Made by a program: the position numbers and the translations under genes. The notes beneath the pieces were generated by a model. That model ran no database searches, was not told the DNA's origin, and worked only from the letters and a program-made list of their open reading frames with translations. A stretch of 64,000 nucleotides of DNA from Acinetobacter junii CIP 64.5 (GTDB lineage: Bacteria; Pseudomonadota; Gammaproteobacteria; Pseudomonadales; Moraxellaceae), in NCBI RefSeq assembly GCF_000368765.1, contig NZ_KB849655.1, positions 917,231 through 981,230 on the forward strand. The letters are read 5' to 3'. This document shows, one piece after another, positions 31,906 through 41,365 of this stretch; positions within the stretch are counted from its first letter, which is position 1, and each line of letters opens with the position of its first letter.

Positions 31906-32288
31906 CTCTACTCACTCAATTTTTATCACTTGGTTCACTCAAGTGAAATATTTTTATATTTAGCCAATTACATCAATAAGCTAGTTTGCCTAATGATTAT
32001 CCAGTTTAATCAATTTTTCCAAAAGGTAAACTTAATTCACATTTTATGAAAAAAGTTTGATTCACAAAACACTGCTCTTTTATCTCAAAGATATACAGAA
32101 CTGTCTATAGAATCAATAACTTTATACTTAAATCGCCTAAAAAATTAATTAGATAAAATTCATATAAATCAAAAACTTAAATTAATTATCACATATTTAT
32201 TTGTATTGTTTTTGTACAAAGGACAAAAATCACAATAAAATCATAAATTAAGATTAAATTGTGATTTTTATCAACATATTTTTTTTAA
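31906..32288. other. AT-rich intergenic region
   Basis: About 380 bp hold no convincing gene or strong hairpin. The part beside 31906 must contain the promoter of the 131-residue protein; the rest lies downstream of the FKBP gene. Confidence 0.5.
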
Positions 32289-32630
32289 TTATTCATCACG
32301 TGTTTTGACATCAAATAATTCGATTTCAAATATCAAGTTTGAATGCGCAGGAATTATTTTTCCCATTTTTCTTTCACCATATGCCAAGTGTGACGGAACA
32401 ATCAGCTTACGCTTTCCACCCACGCGCATTCCCATGATACCTTGATCCCAACCTTTGATTACACGACCTGTGCCAATCACGGTTTCAAAGTAATTTCCAC
32501 GGTCAATTGAAGAATCGAATTTAGTACCATCTTCTAACCATCCCGTGTAGTGAGTGGTAATAAGCGCACCTTTAACCGCTTCTTTACCTTCACCAATTTT
32601 TAAATCAATAATTTCTAATTCAGTTATCAT
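32289..32630 (-). CDS. FKBP-type peptidyl-prolyl cis-trans isomerase
   Basis: This 113-residue single-domain FKBP, probably cytoplasmic, catalyses prolyl isomerisation. It shows the family core: THYTGWLEDGTKFDSS, VIKGWDQGIMGMRVGGKRKL, HLAYGE and LIFEIELFDV. No signal peptide is present. It lies 32 bp downstream of yaeQ on the same strand. Confidence 0.93.
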   Translation of the reverse strand: MITELEIIDLKIGEGKEAVKGALITTHYTGWLEDGTKFDSSIDRGNYFETVIGTGRVIKGWDQGIMGMRVGGKRKLIVPSHLAYGERKMGKIIPAHSNLIFEIELFDVKTRDE

Positions 32631-32662
32631 CTCAAATTATCTCCTAATATCGATCAAACCAA

Positions 32663-33193
32663 TTATTGCAATTTTTGCCATTTAATATCGACTTGACCTT
32701 TATCGCTCAACAAAGTCCACTCACCATCTAAAATATTCAGTTGTAACTGCATCGTTCTTTCGCACAACTCCTCTAGTTCACTGGTAGTTTTATCATCTAG
32801 CTGCCAAACTTCGACATTCGTTAAAGTTTTGATTTTACTATTACGTTTCCACCAATCATCTACTTGCGAACCATATGCAACAACTGCGACTTGCTTGCAA
32901 CGAGCACTTGCTTTTTTGACTTTATCTTCTGCTGGACAACCTACTTCGATCCACTTTTCCAAAAGCCCTGTTAGATCCTTTTGCCATAAAGCAGGTTCGT
33001 CAGTTTCAAACAGATCTTTTGTGAATTCTAAACGCTCGTCAGCGAAACGCGCGTAAGCGAGCACACGAACCATGAGTCGTTCAATTGTTTCAGACGGATG
33101 CAGCGCAAGTGTAAGTTGATAATCAGCATAAATATGCTCATCCATATTGGCAATATTCAAATCTGCCTTATATATCGTTGCTTTTAGAGCCAT
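32663..33193 (-). CDS. yaeQ: YaeQ family protein
   Basis: This 176-residue protein belongs to the YaeQ family, a restriction-endonuclease-like (PD-(D/E)XK) fold of unsettled function. I see the family-like start MALKATIYKADLNIANMD, then EVGCPAEDKVKKASARCKQVAVVAYGS, which carries the nuclease-like core Glu, Lys and Asp residues. I set the start at ATG 33193; 28 upstream in-frame codons would overlap the neighbouring gene and are not family-like. It probably forms a unit with the FKBP gene. Confidence 0.85.
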   Translation of the reverse strand: MALKATIYKADLNIANMDEHIYADYQLTLALHPSETIERLMVRVLAYARFADERLEFTKDLFETDEPALWQKDLTGLLEKWIEVGCPAEDKVKKASARCKQVAVVAYGSQVDDWWKRNSKIKTLTNVEVWQLDDKTTSELEELCERTMQLQLNILDGEWTLLSDKGQVDIKWQKLQ

Positions 33194-33273
33194 AGAATAC
33201 ATCCTCAAATTTGGCGCTAAGCATACTCTATTTTGAAAAAATAAAGATGCCATTTGACCGTTATGACGATGAA

Positions 33274-34275
33274 TCATTCATCTTTTAGCTGACAATCTAA
33301 CAACTCTGATTCAAACTTAAACCAGTCATGTGATGCCTGCGTAATAATTTCAATTCGATTATCTAGCCCTGCTTCAGTTGACTTGTAATTAAATTGCTCA
33401 GGATTAAAGTTGAAACTTTTCCAACCTTGATCTGTATTAAAAATACCTTTTATACGCACCCAATCCTGTTGTGCACAAAACAAATCTAAAAGCTCATTAA
33501 AATTAAACATCCAACGTTTAGGCAATTTCCATCCTGCAACGGTATAGCCTTGTGATGACTCAACATAATGGTACGGTAGTTGTTTCACTGCGCTGACATT
33601 TTCATCTAGCGTTTGATGCTGTTGTAATTTTAATAATGGTTGAATGTTACGTAAAACACGTCGCTGTGCTTTATCAATCACTTCGAGTTGGACGTGGCCA
33701 TGTTCAGCTTCAATCCAATCCTGCACATAAGCCTGAAATTCTTTTTTTAGTTCAAAATAAATCTGTTGATCACTATCCGTCATGCAATCAGCATGTGAAA
33801 TTACAACAATTTGTGCAGCTTTAAGTTGATCTGTATATAAGTTCTGTCTGACCCAATTTTCATCATGTAATCGACTTCCATCAACAACAATGACCAACGC
33901 GCGCATATCTAAACTTCGTTGCCAGTGCAGTTCTGTAAGTTGCTCAAGCAATTGGGCAGGATGCCCTAAACCTGTCGGCTCAATAAACAAACGATCTGGT
34001 TGTGTTTCACTTAAGAGTCGTGAAAGTGCAATCTGCATAGGAAGCTGACTACTACAGCATAAACATCCACCTAATAATTCTTTAACTGTATAGCCTTGCT
34101 GTTGAGTAATAAGCTGCTGATCCACACCAATTTGCCCAAATTCATTCATTAAAACAGCCCAAGTCTCATGTTCAGGTTTTTGAGTCAATAAATACTGGAG
34201 TAATGTGGTTTTACCAGCACCGAGAAAACCAGAAATAATATGAGTGGGTACAGCTTTACGGCTAATGAGTTTCAC
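33274..34275 (-). CDS. CobW/G3E-family GTPase (metal chaperone type)
   Basis: This 333-residue protein has the P-loop SGFLGAGKTTLLQ, the metal-binding GGCLCCSS (CxCC) after switch I, IEPTGLGHP, and ISHADC in place of the NKxD motif. A C-terminal CobW domain follows. Such proteins deliver metals, often zinc, to target enzymes. In Acinetobacter a relative, ZigA, is induced by zinc starvation, but I see no clear Zur box here, so metal specificity is open. The departure from NKxD to SHAD is worth noting for nucleotide choice. Confidence 0.85.
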   Translation of the reverse strand: MKLISRKAVPTHIISGFLGAGKTTLLQYLLTQKPEHETWAVLMNEFGQIGVDQQLITQQQGYTVKELLGGCLCCSSQLPMQIALSRLLSETQPDRLFIEPTGLGHPAQLLEQLTELHWQRSLDMRALVIVVDGSRLHDENWVRQNLYTDQLKAAQIVVISHADCMTDSDQQIYFELKKEFQAYVQDWIEAEHGHVQLEVIDKAQRRVLRNIQPLLKLQQHQTLDENVSAVKQLPYHYVESSQGYTVAGWKLPKRWMFNFNELLDLFCAQQDWVRIKGIFNTDQGWKSFNFNPEQFNYKSTEAGLDNRIEIITQASHDWFKFESELLDCQLKDE

Positions 34276-34603
34276 GACAATCTCAATCTAAGTGTTAAGC
34301 CTATTGTATCGAGAAAGAAAACTGAAAATGAAGCAATTTATTAAAAACCACCAGTTGAGACTTAAGTCACATAATTATTATTTTCCAAGACAAAATCACC
34401 ATATTAAATCAAATAAAGAAATTAAATTAAAAAATATAATCGTTTTATACAATCAACAGATTTTATATAAATCCGAGTTTATGTTTCCCGTTCGTAATTC
34501 ACCTGTTCTATTTTTAATCAAAAAAACATATTTGCACACATTTTAATGATTCATTTTGGCGTTTTGTTTTACATGTCTGCAACATAACATTAATTATTAT
34601 TTC

Positions 34604-34636
34604 ACATTGTTAAGCTAGGCGTAAAACATTGTTAAG
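34604..34636. repeat. Two 11-bp direct repeats spaced two helical turns apart
   Basis: ACATTGTTAAG occurs at 34604-34614 and 34626-34636, 22 bp apart. The pair lies about 115 bp upstream of a small secreted protein gene. The spacing resembles binding sites of OmpR-type response regulators, but the regulator is not known. Confidence 0.5.
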
Positions 34637-34749
34637 AATATTGCTGTAAATAATTTTGGCACTTAGCATGAACCCATGTCGAAATCAGGCTCTGCTTGTT
34701 CAGTAAACTTGATAGCGGCTTTTAAAAATTGAATTTAAGGATGCCAATT

Positions 34750-34962
34750 ATGAAACTTATTAAGACTTTGTTAGCTACTACGCTTACACTTGCTGCTGCA
34801 ACAACCTTTGCTGCTACAGCACATGATCAATCACATGCTGCGCATGAAACAGAAGAGAAAGTTATTGTCTCAACTCAAGAACAGCCAGAAACTCAAGGTC
34901 AAGCAACAACTGATGCAACTGCGAGTGAAACACCTGCATCTGCACCTGCTGCTACAAACTAA
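34750..34962 (+). CDS. Small secreted protein, Ala/Thr/Glu-rich
   Basis: This 70-residue protein begins MKLIKTLLATTLTLAAATTFA, a clear Sec signal peptide with cleavage after TFA. The mature part starts ATAHDQSHAAH and is disordered, rich in Ala, Thr, Glu and Gln. I favour ATG 34750, nine bases after AAGGA, over ATG 34741. It is periplasmic or secreted and function is unknown. Two strong hairpins follow it. Confidence 0.7.
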   Translation: MKLIKTLLATTLTLAAATTFAATAHDQSHAAHETEEKVIVSTQEQPETQGQATTDATASETPASAPAATN

Positions 34963-34997
34963 ACTGATCTCAAGGTTCCTCCAGACCTTTAGACCAC

Positions 34998-35026
34998 ATT
35001 AATAACAATCAAATGTTGTTATTAAT
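34998..35026 (+). terminator. Hairpin after the small secreted protein
   Basis: ATTAATAACAA and TTGTTATTAAT are perfect 11-base arms around TCAAATG. Confidence 0.55.
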
Positions 35027-35029
35027 GCA

Positions 35030-35063
35030 AAAGAACGAACCATGCTGCGGTTCGTTCTTTTTT
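35030..35063. terminator. Bidirectional terminator
   Basis: AAAGAACGAACC and GGTTCGTTCTTT form a 12-bp stem with a T run. It lies between the secreted-protein gene and the convergent thioesterase gene. Confidence 0.9.
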
Positions 35064-35082
35064 AAATCAGAGAATTAAGCTA

Positions 35083-35604
35083 TTAGCATTGAGAAGATTT
35101 TTTGAAAATGCTGCATGATGGTTGTTGCACTTCTTCTAAACGATGAATTTTGCGTAATTCAGCTGCTTCAAAACGACAACGCTTCCAATCTGTATCTAAA
35201 TTTAATGCTGGAACTGCTTTTGGCTGACGTTGTTCATCTACTGCTACCATCGTGAAGTAGCATGTGTTGGTATGACGAATCGTTCTTTTTTGGATATTTT
35301 GAGCTTCCACTCGAATACCAATCTCCATAGATGTACGACCAACATGATTCACACTTGCTAAAAAGGTAACCAGCTCTCCTACATAAATAGGTTCTTTGAA
35401 ATTGACCTTATCCACAGATAAAGTCACAACATAACTACCTGAATAACGACTAGCGCAGGCGTATGCGACTTGATCAAGTAACTTTAAAATTGCTCCACCA
35501 TGAACATTGCCTGAAAAATTTGCCATATCAGGTGTCATAAGCACTGACATCGTTAATTCAGATTGATCATCGGGAGCTTGGTTTAATTGATCTAAAGGAG
35601 ACAT
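35083..35604 (-). CDS. Acyl-CoA thioesterase, hotdog fold (YciA/BACH-like)
   Basis: This 173-residue protein hydrolyses acyl-CoA to fatty acid and CoA in the cytoplasm. The single hotdog domain has NFSGNVHGGAILKLLDQVAY (with the Asn and the Asp used in catalysis), VDKVNFKEPIYVGE and GRTSMEIGI. It has a Cys-containing C-terminal tail. It stands alone with a terminator downstream. Confidence 0.88.
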   Translation of the reverse strand: MSPLDQLNQAPDDQSELTMSVLMTPDMANFSGNVHGGAILKLLDQVAYACASRYSGSYVVTLSVDKVNFKEPIYVGELVTFLASVNHVGRTSMEIGIRVEAQNIQKRTIRHTNTCYFTMVAVDEQRQPKAVPALNLDTDWKRCRFEAAELRKIHRLEEVQQPSCSIFKKSSQC

Positions 35605-35804
35605 GAGTAAAACTCGTAAATATGCTACGCGACTATTATCCTTTATTCAGACAATTAAACATATGCAAATTAGCTCAAAATACCATCAAATATATTTATA
35701 TAAATTACGATGAATATTTCAAAATGATTACATCGCACCAATTTTCGGATAGTAATGAGAAAATTGTTCATTTGGTATTTATATTTTAAATACCATATAT
35801 ACTT

Positions 35805-36431
35805 CTATTTAATAATATTAGCACTTTCGATCAGCCCCATAATCCCATTGACTATCATATCAACAGCGATTGTGCCAATCAGCAGAGCCGACAAACGCCC
35901 TACAATGTCAAAATAACGATCAATATATTTTGCATGTTTATAGCGTAAATGATCGTGTGCAAATTTCATCAGAATCAAAATACTACACGTTAACATCAAC
36001 GTAATCGCAATGACTGCAACTGCACCTGAAAATGGAACACTAATCCCTGTGACTACTGCAGCACTTATGGTTCCTGGTCCAATCATAAATGGCATAGCTA
36101 TTGTTCCAGCTAAATGTTCAGGTGCACCTCTCATCTCACCAATTGTTTCTGCACCTTGAAAAACGTAACGATAACCAATGACTAAAAAGATGAGACCACC
36201 GAAAATTTGAAATGATTCAAATCGAACATTCAAATAACGGCTAAAAATACTTTCACCACCCCAAGCAAATAAAATAAAGACAATAAATGCGATTAAACAT
36301 CCTTGAATCAATGCTTTGCTAAAAACTTTGGCATCCGTATTACGAATCATGCCAATCATGTAAACACTCATAAGGAATGGATTCAGTAAGGAAAAAAACA
36401 ATGCAAATGCATGGATGTAGGGAGAAAACAT
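35805..36431 (-). CDS. MarC-family integral membrane protein
   Basis: This 208-residue inner-membrane protein has six hydrophobic segments, LLNPFLMSVYM near the N-terminus and GPGTISAAVV in the middle, both typical of MarC/UPF0056 proteins. The family's transport role is unproven. I chose ATG 36431, six bases after GAGA; an in-frame start 19 codons upstream adds a polar extension. Confidence 0.85.
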   Translation of the reverse strand: MFSPYIHAFALFFSLLNPFLMSVYMIGMIRNTDAKVFSKALIQGCLIAFIVFILFAWGGESIFSRYLNVRFESFQIFGGLIFLVIGYRYVFQGAETIGEMRGAPEHLAGTIAMPFMIGPGTISAAVVTGISVPFSGAVAVIAITLMLTCSILILMKFAHDHLRYKHAKYIDRYFDIVGRLSALLIGTIAVDMIVNGIMGLIESANIIK

Positions 36432-36755
36432 AAATGTCTCTAAATCAGCTTCGGTTTTAGACTTGGATAAACCCAATAGATGGATCAAAATTTCAAATTG
36501 GAATGATTAATAAGATCATCTATTTCCAAATATGGTTTGAACGTTTACACGAGGATTCAATGTCAGCTTCAACACTAAATTTTTGTAAACTACGATCAAA
36601 ACTATAAAAATTAATTAATTTTTCATATTTTACATTGCAAGAATAATTCTGCTCGATCCCACATGTATAGGACTAGTATTGAAAATGTAAAAATACGATT
36701 TTATTTCTTATTTTTTCAGAGCGGTTTAGAGCTATATCGTTTTGAAGATCAATAA

Positions 36756-36785
36756 CCCAAGAAAGCTGTCACAAGCTTTCTTGGG
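36756..36785. terminator. Hairpin downstream of aspA
   Basis: CCCAAGAAAGCT and AGCTTTCTTGGG form a 12-bp stem around GTCACA, 30 bp beyond the aspA stop. The T run is weak on the aspA strand. Confidence 0.6.
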
Positions 36786-36815
36786 TTTAACAAATTTACA
36801 TCAAGTCTTTAAAAG

Positions 36816-38231
36816 TCAGACTGATTGCTTTGGATGTACCATATTTTTTACAGCTAAAATATCTGCCAAAACTTCATCAGAAATTAGATTTTCAGCTTTA
36901 ATTAGACTCAGCACACTTTGACCAGATTCATTTGCTTGTTTAGCGATACGTGTCGTGGTTTCATAACCTAAAAATGGATTTAATGCTGTAATAATACCAA
37001 TCGAATTTTCAACTTGTGACTGACAAAGTTCCGCATTAGCACGAATCGTATCAATACATTTGAGTTGGAACATTTGCATTGCTTTTCCTAGCAAATCAAT
37101 TGATTCAAATAGTTTGAATGCAATCAATGGTTCCATTGCATTAAGCTGCAACTGCCCTGCCTCAGCAGCTAAAGTGACGGCCAAATCATTTGCAATCACT
37201 TGGAAACAAATTAAATTCATTGCCTCTGGAATTACAGGATTCACTTTACCTGGCATGATTGAACTTCCAGGCTGACGTGGCTCAAGATAAATTTCACTTA
37301 AACCAGCACGTGGACCACTCGATAATAGACGCAAGTCATTGGCGATTTTTGAAAGCTTCGTCGCTGTACGATTTAAGAAACTCGACAATAAAACAAAATC
37401 ACCCATATCTGATGTGGCTTCGATTAAATCAGGTGAACTGCTAATCTTACGACCCGTAATTTCTGACAAAGCTTCGATAGCATATTCACGATACTTCACT
37501 TCAGTATTGATGCCTGTACCTATCGCGGTACCACCTAGATTTACAACACTCAAAGCATCGGGCATGATCTGATTTAATTTATCTAAATCATTTTGTAATG
37601 TAGCAGCAAAAGCCCCAAATTCTTGTCCTAATGTCATCGGCACGGCATCTTGTAACTGAGTTCTACCCATTTTCAAAATATCCGAAAACTCTTCAGATTT
37701 TGCTCTAAAACTCGCAATTAGATGATTAAAAGGTACATTTAACTGTTCAATTGCCGCAATTAAACCTATTTTGATTGCAGTAGGATATACATCGTTGGTC
37801 GACTGAGACATATTCACATCATTGTTAGGATGTAAGTATTGATATTCACCCTTACTATGGCCTAGATATTCCAATCCAATATTTGTCACAACCTCATTTA
37901 TATTCATATTGGTTGAGGTTCCAGCACCACCTTGGATCATATCCACCATAAATTGGTCATGATATTGGTTATTTAAAATCTGCTGGCATGCATATTGAAT
38001 TGCTTTGTTTTTATTTTCATCAATTTTATTTAATTTAAGATTTGAATAAGCACACGCAGACTTAACCATTGCCAATGCTTTAATAAAGTTTGGAAACTGG
38101 CTTAATTTACTTTGGCTTAAATTAAAATTCTCGATTGCTCTTAAAGTTTGTACACCATAATAACAATTCGAAGGAATTTCTTTAAAACCCAATAAATCTT
38201 TTTCAGTCCGCGTATTAATCTTAATGTTCAT
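36816..38231 (-). CDS. aspA: Aspartate ammonia-lyase (aspartase)
   Basis: Aspartase converts L-aspartate to fumarate and ammonia, feeding the TCA cycle. The 471-residue protein belongs to the fumarase/aspartase superfamily: QGGAGTSTNMNINEV, STNDVYPTA, GRTQLQDAVPMTLGQEF and the signature GSSIMPGKVNPV with the catalytic Ser. GAGTSTNMN with these surrounding residues favours aspartase over class-II fumarase, as does the adjacent dicarboxylate symporter. It is divergent from a LysR gene with a palindromic operator between. Confidence 0.9.
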   Translation of the reverse strand: MNIKINTRTEKDLLGFKEIPSNCYYGVQTLRAIENFNLSQSKLSQFPNFIKALAMVKSACAYSNLKLNKIDENKNKAIQYACQQILNNQYHDQFMVDMIQGGAGTSTNMNINEVVTNIGLEYLGHSKGEYQYLHPNNDVNMSQSTNDVYPTAIKIGLIAAIEQLNVPFNHLIASFRAKSEEFSDILKMGRTQLQDAVPMTLGQEFGAFAATLQNDLDKLNQIMPDALSVVNLGGTAIGTGINTEVKYREYAIEALSEITGRKISSSPDLIEATSDMGDFVLLSSFLNRTATKLSKIANDLRLLSSGPRAGLSEIYLEPRQPGSSIMPGKVNPVIPEAMNLICFQVIANDLAVTLAAEAGQLQLNAMEPLIAFKLFESIDLLGKAMQMFQLKCIDTIRANAELCQSQVENSIGIITALNPFLGYETTTRIAKQANESGQSVLSLIKAENLISDEVLADILAVKNMVHPKQSV

Positions 38232-38309
38232 TTGAATAAATCCTGTACGACTATATTTTTATGTTAAAAGACTGTATGTGTTTTTTCTAATGTAAAAAAA
38301 TATTACTAC

Positions 38310-38324
38310 ATGCATTTTTTGCAT
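38310..38324. promoter_or_regulatory. Putative LysR operator between aspA and lysR
   Basis: ATGCATTTTTTGCAT contains perfect arms ATGCA/TGCAT and the T-N11-A pattern of LysR sites. Its reverse complement is found exactly upstream of the dctA-like gene at 40866-40880. Confidence 0.7.
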
Positions 38325-38366
38325 AATAGATTATAATAGTGTATGAGCATGCATTAAGGATAATTT

Positions 38367-39257
38367 ATGACCTTGGAAATTCGATGGATTGAAGATTTAC
38401 TTGCATTAGAACAGGAAAAATCAATCTCCCAAGCAGCAGAGATCAGGCATGTAACTCAGTCTGCCTTCTCACGTAGACTACAAAATATTGAAAATGCTTT
38501 GGGTTTCCCAATCCTCGATCGAGAAAGTAAAAATATTGATTTCACTGAAGCTGGACTAATTTTATTAGCTACTGCTAAAAACATTCACAACCAACTTTCA
38601 AGCACAATTACCTATTTAGAAAAAAATATTAAAAACAATGAACTAAATACCAAATTCGCTGTTTCGCATTCACTTATTACACAATTTTTCCCTCGTTTTA
38701 TTCATGAGCTTTCCGAAGATCTGAGTGATTTAAAATTAGAAATTATTGCAGCAAACCTCAAACAAGGCATGCGCTTGCTCACAGATGGTTCTTGCGATTT
38801 CTTGATTTGTTATTGTGACCAGAAAACTTTAGCTCAAATGGATTTTTCACTTTTTCTTTTCCACAAAATCGTGAAAGTGGAAATTTTGCCTGTCACCGCC
38901 CTTTATAATAACCAACCAAAATATTCATTTAATGAATTATTTCCGTTGTTATCATATAGCAAACAGGCTTATCTGAGAAAATGTGTCGATGATATTATAG
39001 AAAATCAACTAAACTATCGAATATTATATGAAACTGATAATGCAAGCGATTTAAAAGAACTCGTTTTACAAGGTTTAGGAATTGCTTGGCTACCAAAGCT
39101 TCTTGTTGAAAAAGAGATTGCAGAAAATAAACTTAAAATCGTTGAACCAATTAATTTTCACACATATCAAGACGTTTATATCATCAGAAGAAAAATCGTA
39201 CTCTCCAAAAGAATAAACTATATTTGGGATTTTTTAACCTCACAAGAATTCAAATAA
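38367..39257 (+). CDS. LysR-family regulator of aspartate/dicarboxylate use
   Basis: This 296-residue protein has the LysR N-terminal winged HTH: WIEDLLALEQEKSISQAAE, then QSAFSRRLQNIENALG. An effector-binding domain of the periplasmic-binding-protein fold follows. It is divergent from aspA, and the same palindrome occurs upstream of aspA/lysR and of the dctA-like gene. I infer that it controls both aspartase and uptake, with aspartate or a C4-dicarboxylate as likely inducer. Confidence 0.87.
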   Translation: MTLEIRWIEDLLALEQEKSISQAAEIRHVTQSAFSRRLQNIENALGFPILDRESKNIDFTEAGLILLATAKNIHNQLSSTITYLEKNIKNNELNTKFAVSHSLITQFFPRFIHELSEDLSDLKLEIIAANLKQGMRLLTDGSCDFLICYCDQKTLAQMDFSLFLFHKIVKVEILPVTALYNNQPKYSFNELFPLLSYSKQAYLRKCVDDIIENQLNYRILYETDNASDLKELVLQGLGIAWLPKLLVEKEIAENKLKIVEPINFHTYQDVYIIRRKIVLSKRINYIWDFLTSQEFK

Positions 39258-39381
39258 TAATAATTATGAAATAAAAAAGATTGCTTAATACCGATGATCT
39301 AAAATCAGATTCAAAGATATTAAACAATCATTTTAGTTTATAAATTTACTTGTCATCCAATCTTTTTACTGGTTTCAAAAG

Positions 39382-40680
39382 TTAGGTGTTATCTGCTAAA
39401 CGACTCACTGGCACAATTGAATCAACAACCACTTCCTCAACCTCATCGACTTCCTCATTGCCCACTTCAGTTCTAGCAATCACAGCTGTAGCAATACTGT
39501 TGCCTATGACATTTGTTGCAGTTCTGCCCATATCCAAAAATTGATCAACCGCAAGGATCAATAAAATTCCAGCCTCAGGCAATTTAAACATCACTAAAGT
39601 AGATGCAATCACAACAATTGAAGCCCTTGAAACACCGGCTATTCCTTTACTGGTGATCATTAACGTTAATAGAATTAAAACTTGTTGAGTAAAGCTTAGA
39701 TCAATATTGTAAGCTTGTGCAATAAAGAGTACTGCAAAAGACATATACATCATTGAACCATCTAGGTTAAATGAATAACCAAGTGGTAACACAAAACTGG
39801 TAATCCGTTTGGGTACACCAAACTTATTCAACGCTTCCATTGTCTTAGGATAAGCAGATTCACTACTTGCCGTAGCAAAAGCTAAAATTGTCGGTTCACG
39901 TACAGCTTTGACCAATCTAAAAACATCTTTCTCCAAGAAAATATAACCAAAAGAAATCAGGATCATCCATAAGATCAACAGCCCCACATAGAACTGCCCG
40001 ATAAAAATACTATATTCTAAGATCAGCTTCGGACCCTGAACTGTGATTGCAGATGCAATTGCCGCGAAAACAGCGATTGGCGCAGCAGCCATCACGTAAT
40101 CCGTGATACGGAACATCACACGACATAGTTCATCAATAATGCGCCCAATGACGGTAGCCCCAGATTGATGTTGGACATAAGCTAAAGCCGAACCAAGAAA
40201 TATCGAAAAAACTAAAATTTGAAGAATTTCATTATTCGCCATTGCCTCAGCGAAACTACGCGGGAAGATATGCGTAATAAATGTTTGAAGACTTAAGCTT
40301 GATGCACTTACACCCACATCTACAGCTTCCTTTGGTATAACGAGATTCATTCCCACACCCGGTTGGAAATAATTCGCAAGTCCCATACCTAGCAATAGTG
40401 AAATAAATGAAGCGCCAATAAACCAACTCATGGCTTTGACTGTAATCGATCCTAAAGAGGATGATTTACCCATCGAAATTAATCCTGAAACAATCGTTGC
40501 AAAGACTAATGGAGCAATAATCATCTTAATCAATCGAAGAAAGACATCCGTGACAATCTTAAAATAAGATGCAATATCCGTTGCTTGTGCTGTACTTACT
40601 GAGCTATGACATGCCCAACCAACTAATATTCCCGATATCATTGCGATGAGAATATATTTGAGCAACCTTTTTTGGTTCAT
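39382..40680 (-). CDS. Dicarboxylate/amino-acid:cation symporter (DctA/GltP family)
   Basis: This 432-residue inner-membrane carrier imports C4-dicarboxylates, aspartate or glutamate with cations. It has eight or more hydrophobic helices, the Ser-rich reentrant loop ATASSESAYPKTMEAL, NLDGSMMYM, and RTATNVIGNSIATAVI in the substrate-binding helix. I set the start at ATG 40680 behind GGAAGGA; 24 upstream in-frame codons are not family-like. The shared operator with aspA suggests aspartate, fumarate or succinate as substrate. Confidence 0.9.
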   Translation of the reverse strand: MNQKRLLKYILIAMISGILVGWACHSSVSTAQATDIASYFKIVTDVFLRLIKMIIAPLVFATIVSGLISMGKSSSLGSITVKAMSWFIGASFISLLLGMGLANYFQPGVGMNLVIPKEAVDVGVSASSLSLQTFITHIFPRSFAEAMANNEILQILVFSIFLGSALAYVQHQSGATVIGRIIDELCRVMFRITDYVMAAAPIAVFAAIASAITVQGPKLILEYSIFIGQFYVGLLILWMILISFGYIFLEKDVFRLVKAVREPTILAFATASSESAYPKTMEALNKFGVPKRITSFVLPLGYSFNLDGSMMYMSFAVLFIAQAYNIDLSFTQQVLILLTLMITSKGIAGVSRASIVVIASTLVMFKLPEAGILLILAVDQFLDMGRTATNVIGNSIATAVIARTEVGNEEVDEVEEVVVDSIVPVSRLADNT

Positions 40681-40865
40681 AATAATTATTCCTTCCCTAT
40701 CCTTCTTTACACCAATGTGATCAATACACATCAAACCTTGGTGATAATCCATGTTGACTCAGTCAAAATTTTTCAGCCATACAACAGAACTTTCGACTCA
40801 ACAATAAGCACAGGCAAGTGTCACTTTTTTCTTTTAAAAACGATAATGCAAAAATTAAATATTTC

Positions 40866-40880
40866 ATGCAAAAAATGCAT
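40866..40880. promoter_or_regulatory. Putative LysR operator upstream of the dicarboxylate symporter
   Basis: ATGCAAAAAATGCAT is the exact reverse complement of the aspA/lysR intergenic palindrome. It lies 186 bp upstream of the symporter start. Confidence 0.65.
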
Positions 40881-41142
40881 GATTTTTAAAGCAGTACAAA
40901 ACATAGATAATAGTTATGCAATGATATCAGCAAAGATTTTTCTTGTTTTTTAGCATACAAAATTTATTTTTATTTTAGATAACAATTCTCTTAATTTATC
41001 AAACAATCAATTTTGTATGAAATTTGCTTGGGTGAATGCATTAACATCAGTATTCTTTTTCACAAAATCTATCCACTTTAGATTCCATAAAAAGATTAAC
41101 TTAATAAATAGAATAGATAGTTGAAATTTTCTTATAGAAATA

Positions 41143-41172
41143 AAAAAGCCTCTGTATAAACAGAGGCTTTTT
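41143..41172 (-). terminator. Terminator of tRNA-Ser
   Basis: AAAAAGCCTCTG and CAGAGGCTTTTT form a 12-bp stem around TATAAA. Confidence 0.9.
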
Positions 41173-41179
41173 AAGTATT

Positions 41180-41269
41180 TGGCGGAAGCGGTGAGATTCG
41201 AACTCACGGAGGACTCACGCCCTCGTCGGTTTTCAAGACCGGTGCATTAAACCGCTCTGCCACGCTTCC
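41180..41269 (-). tRNA. tRNA-Ser (TGA)
   Basis: The 90-nt class-II tRNA reads GGAAGCG at the 5' end, the anticodon loop CTTGAAA (TGA), a long variable arm and CGCTTCC-G-CCA at the 3' end. It lies about 100 bp from the greB remnant, but the island junction is inside greB, not in this tRNA. Confidence 0.95.
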
Positions 41270-41365
41270 AATGGCGGCTATCATATAAATAAAAATTCAA
41301 CTTGGCAAATCTTTTATTCAAAATAATGCACTGAACGCTCAAAATAAAATCAACAGCTTATAAAT

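Noticed and set aside
34292..34546. An 84-codon plus-strand frame upstream of the small secreted protein
   Set aside because: Low-complexity, Lys/Asn/His-rich translation of AT-rich DNA with no good ribosome site; more likely non-coding.
41180..41269. tRNA-Ser as the attachment site of the island
   Set aside because: The tRNA is complete and about 440 bp from the true junction, which lies inside greB; no tRNA 3' duplicate is seen at the other end.
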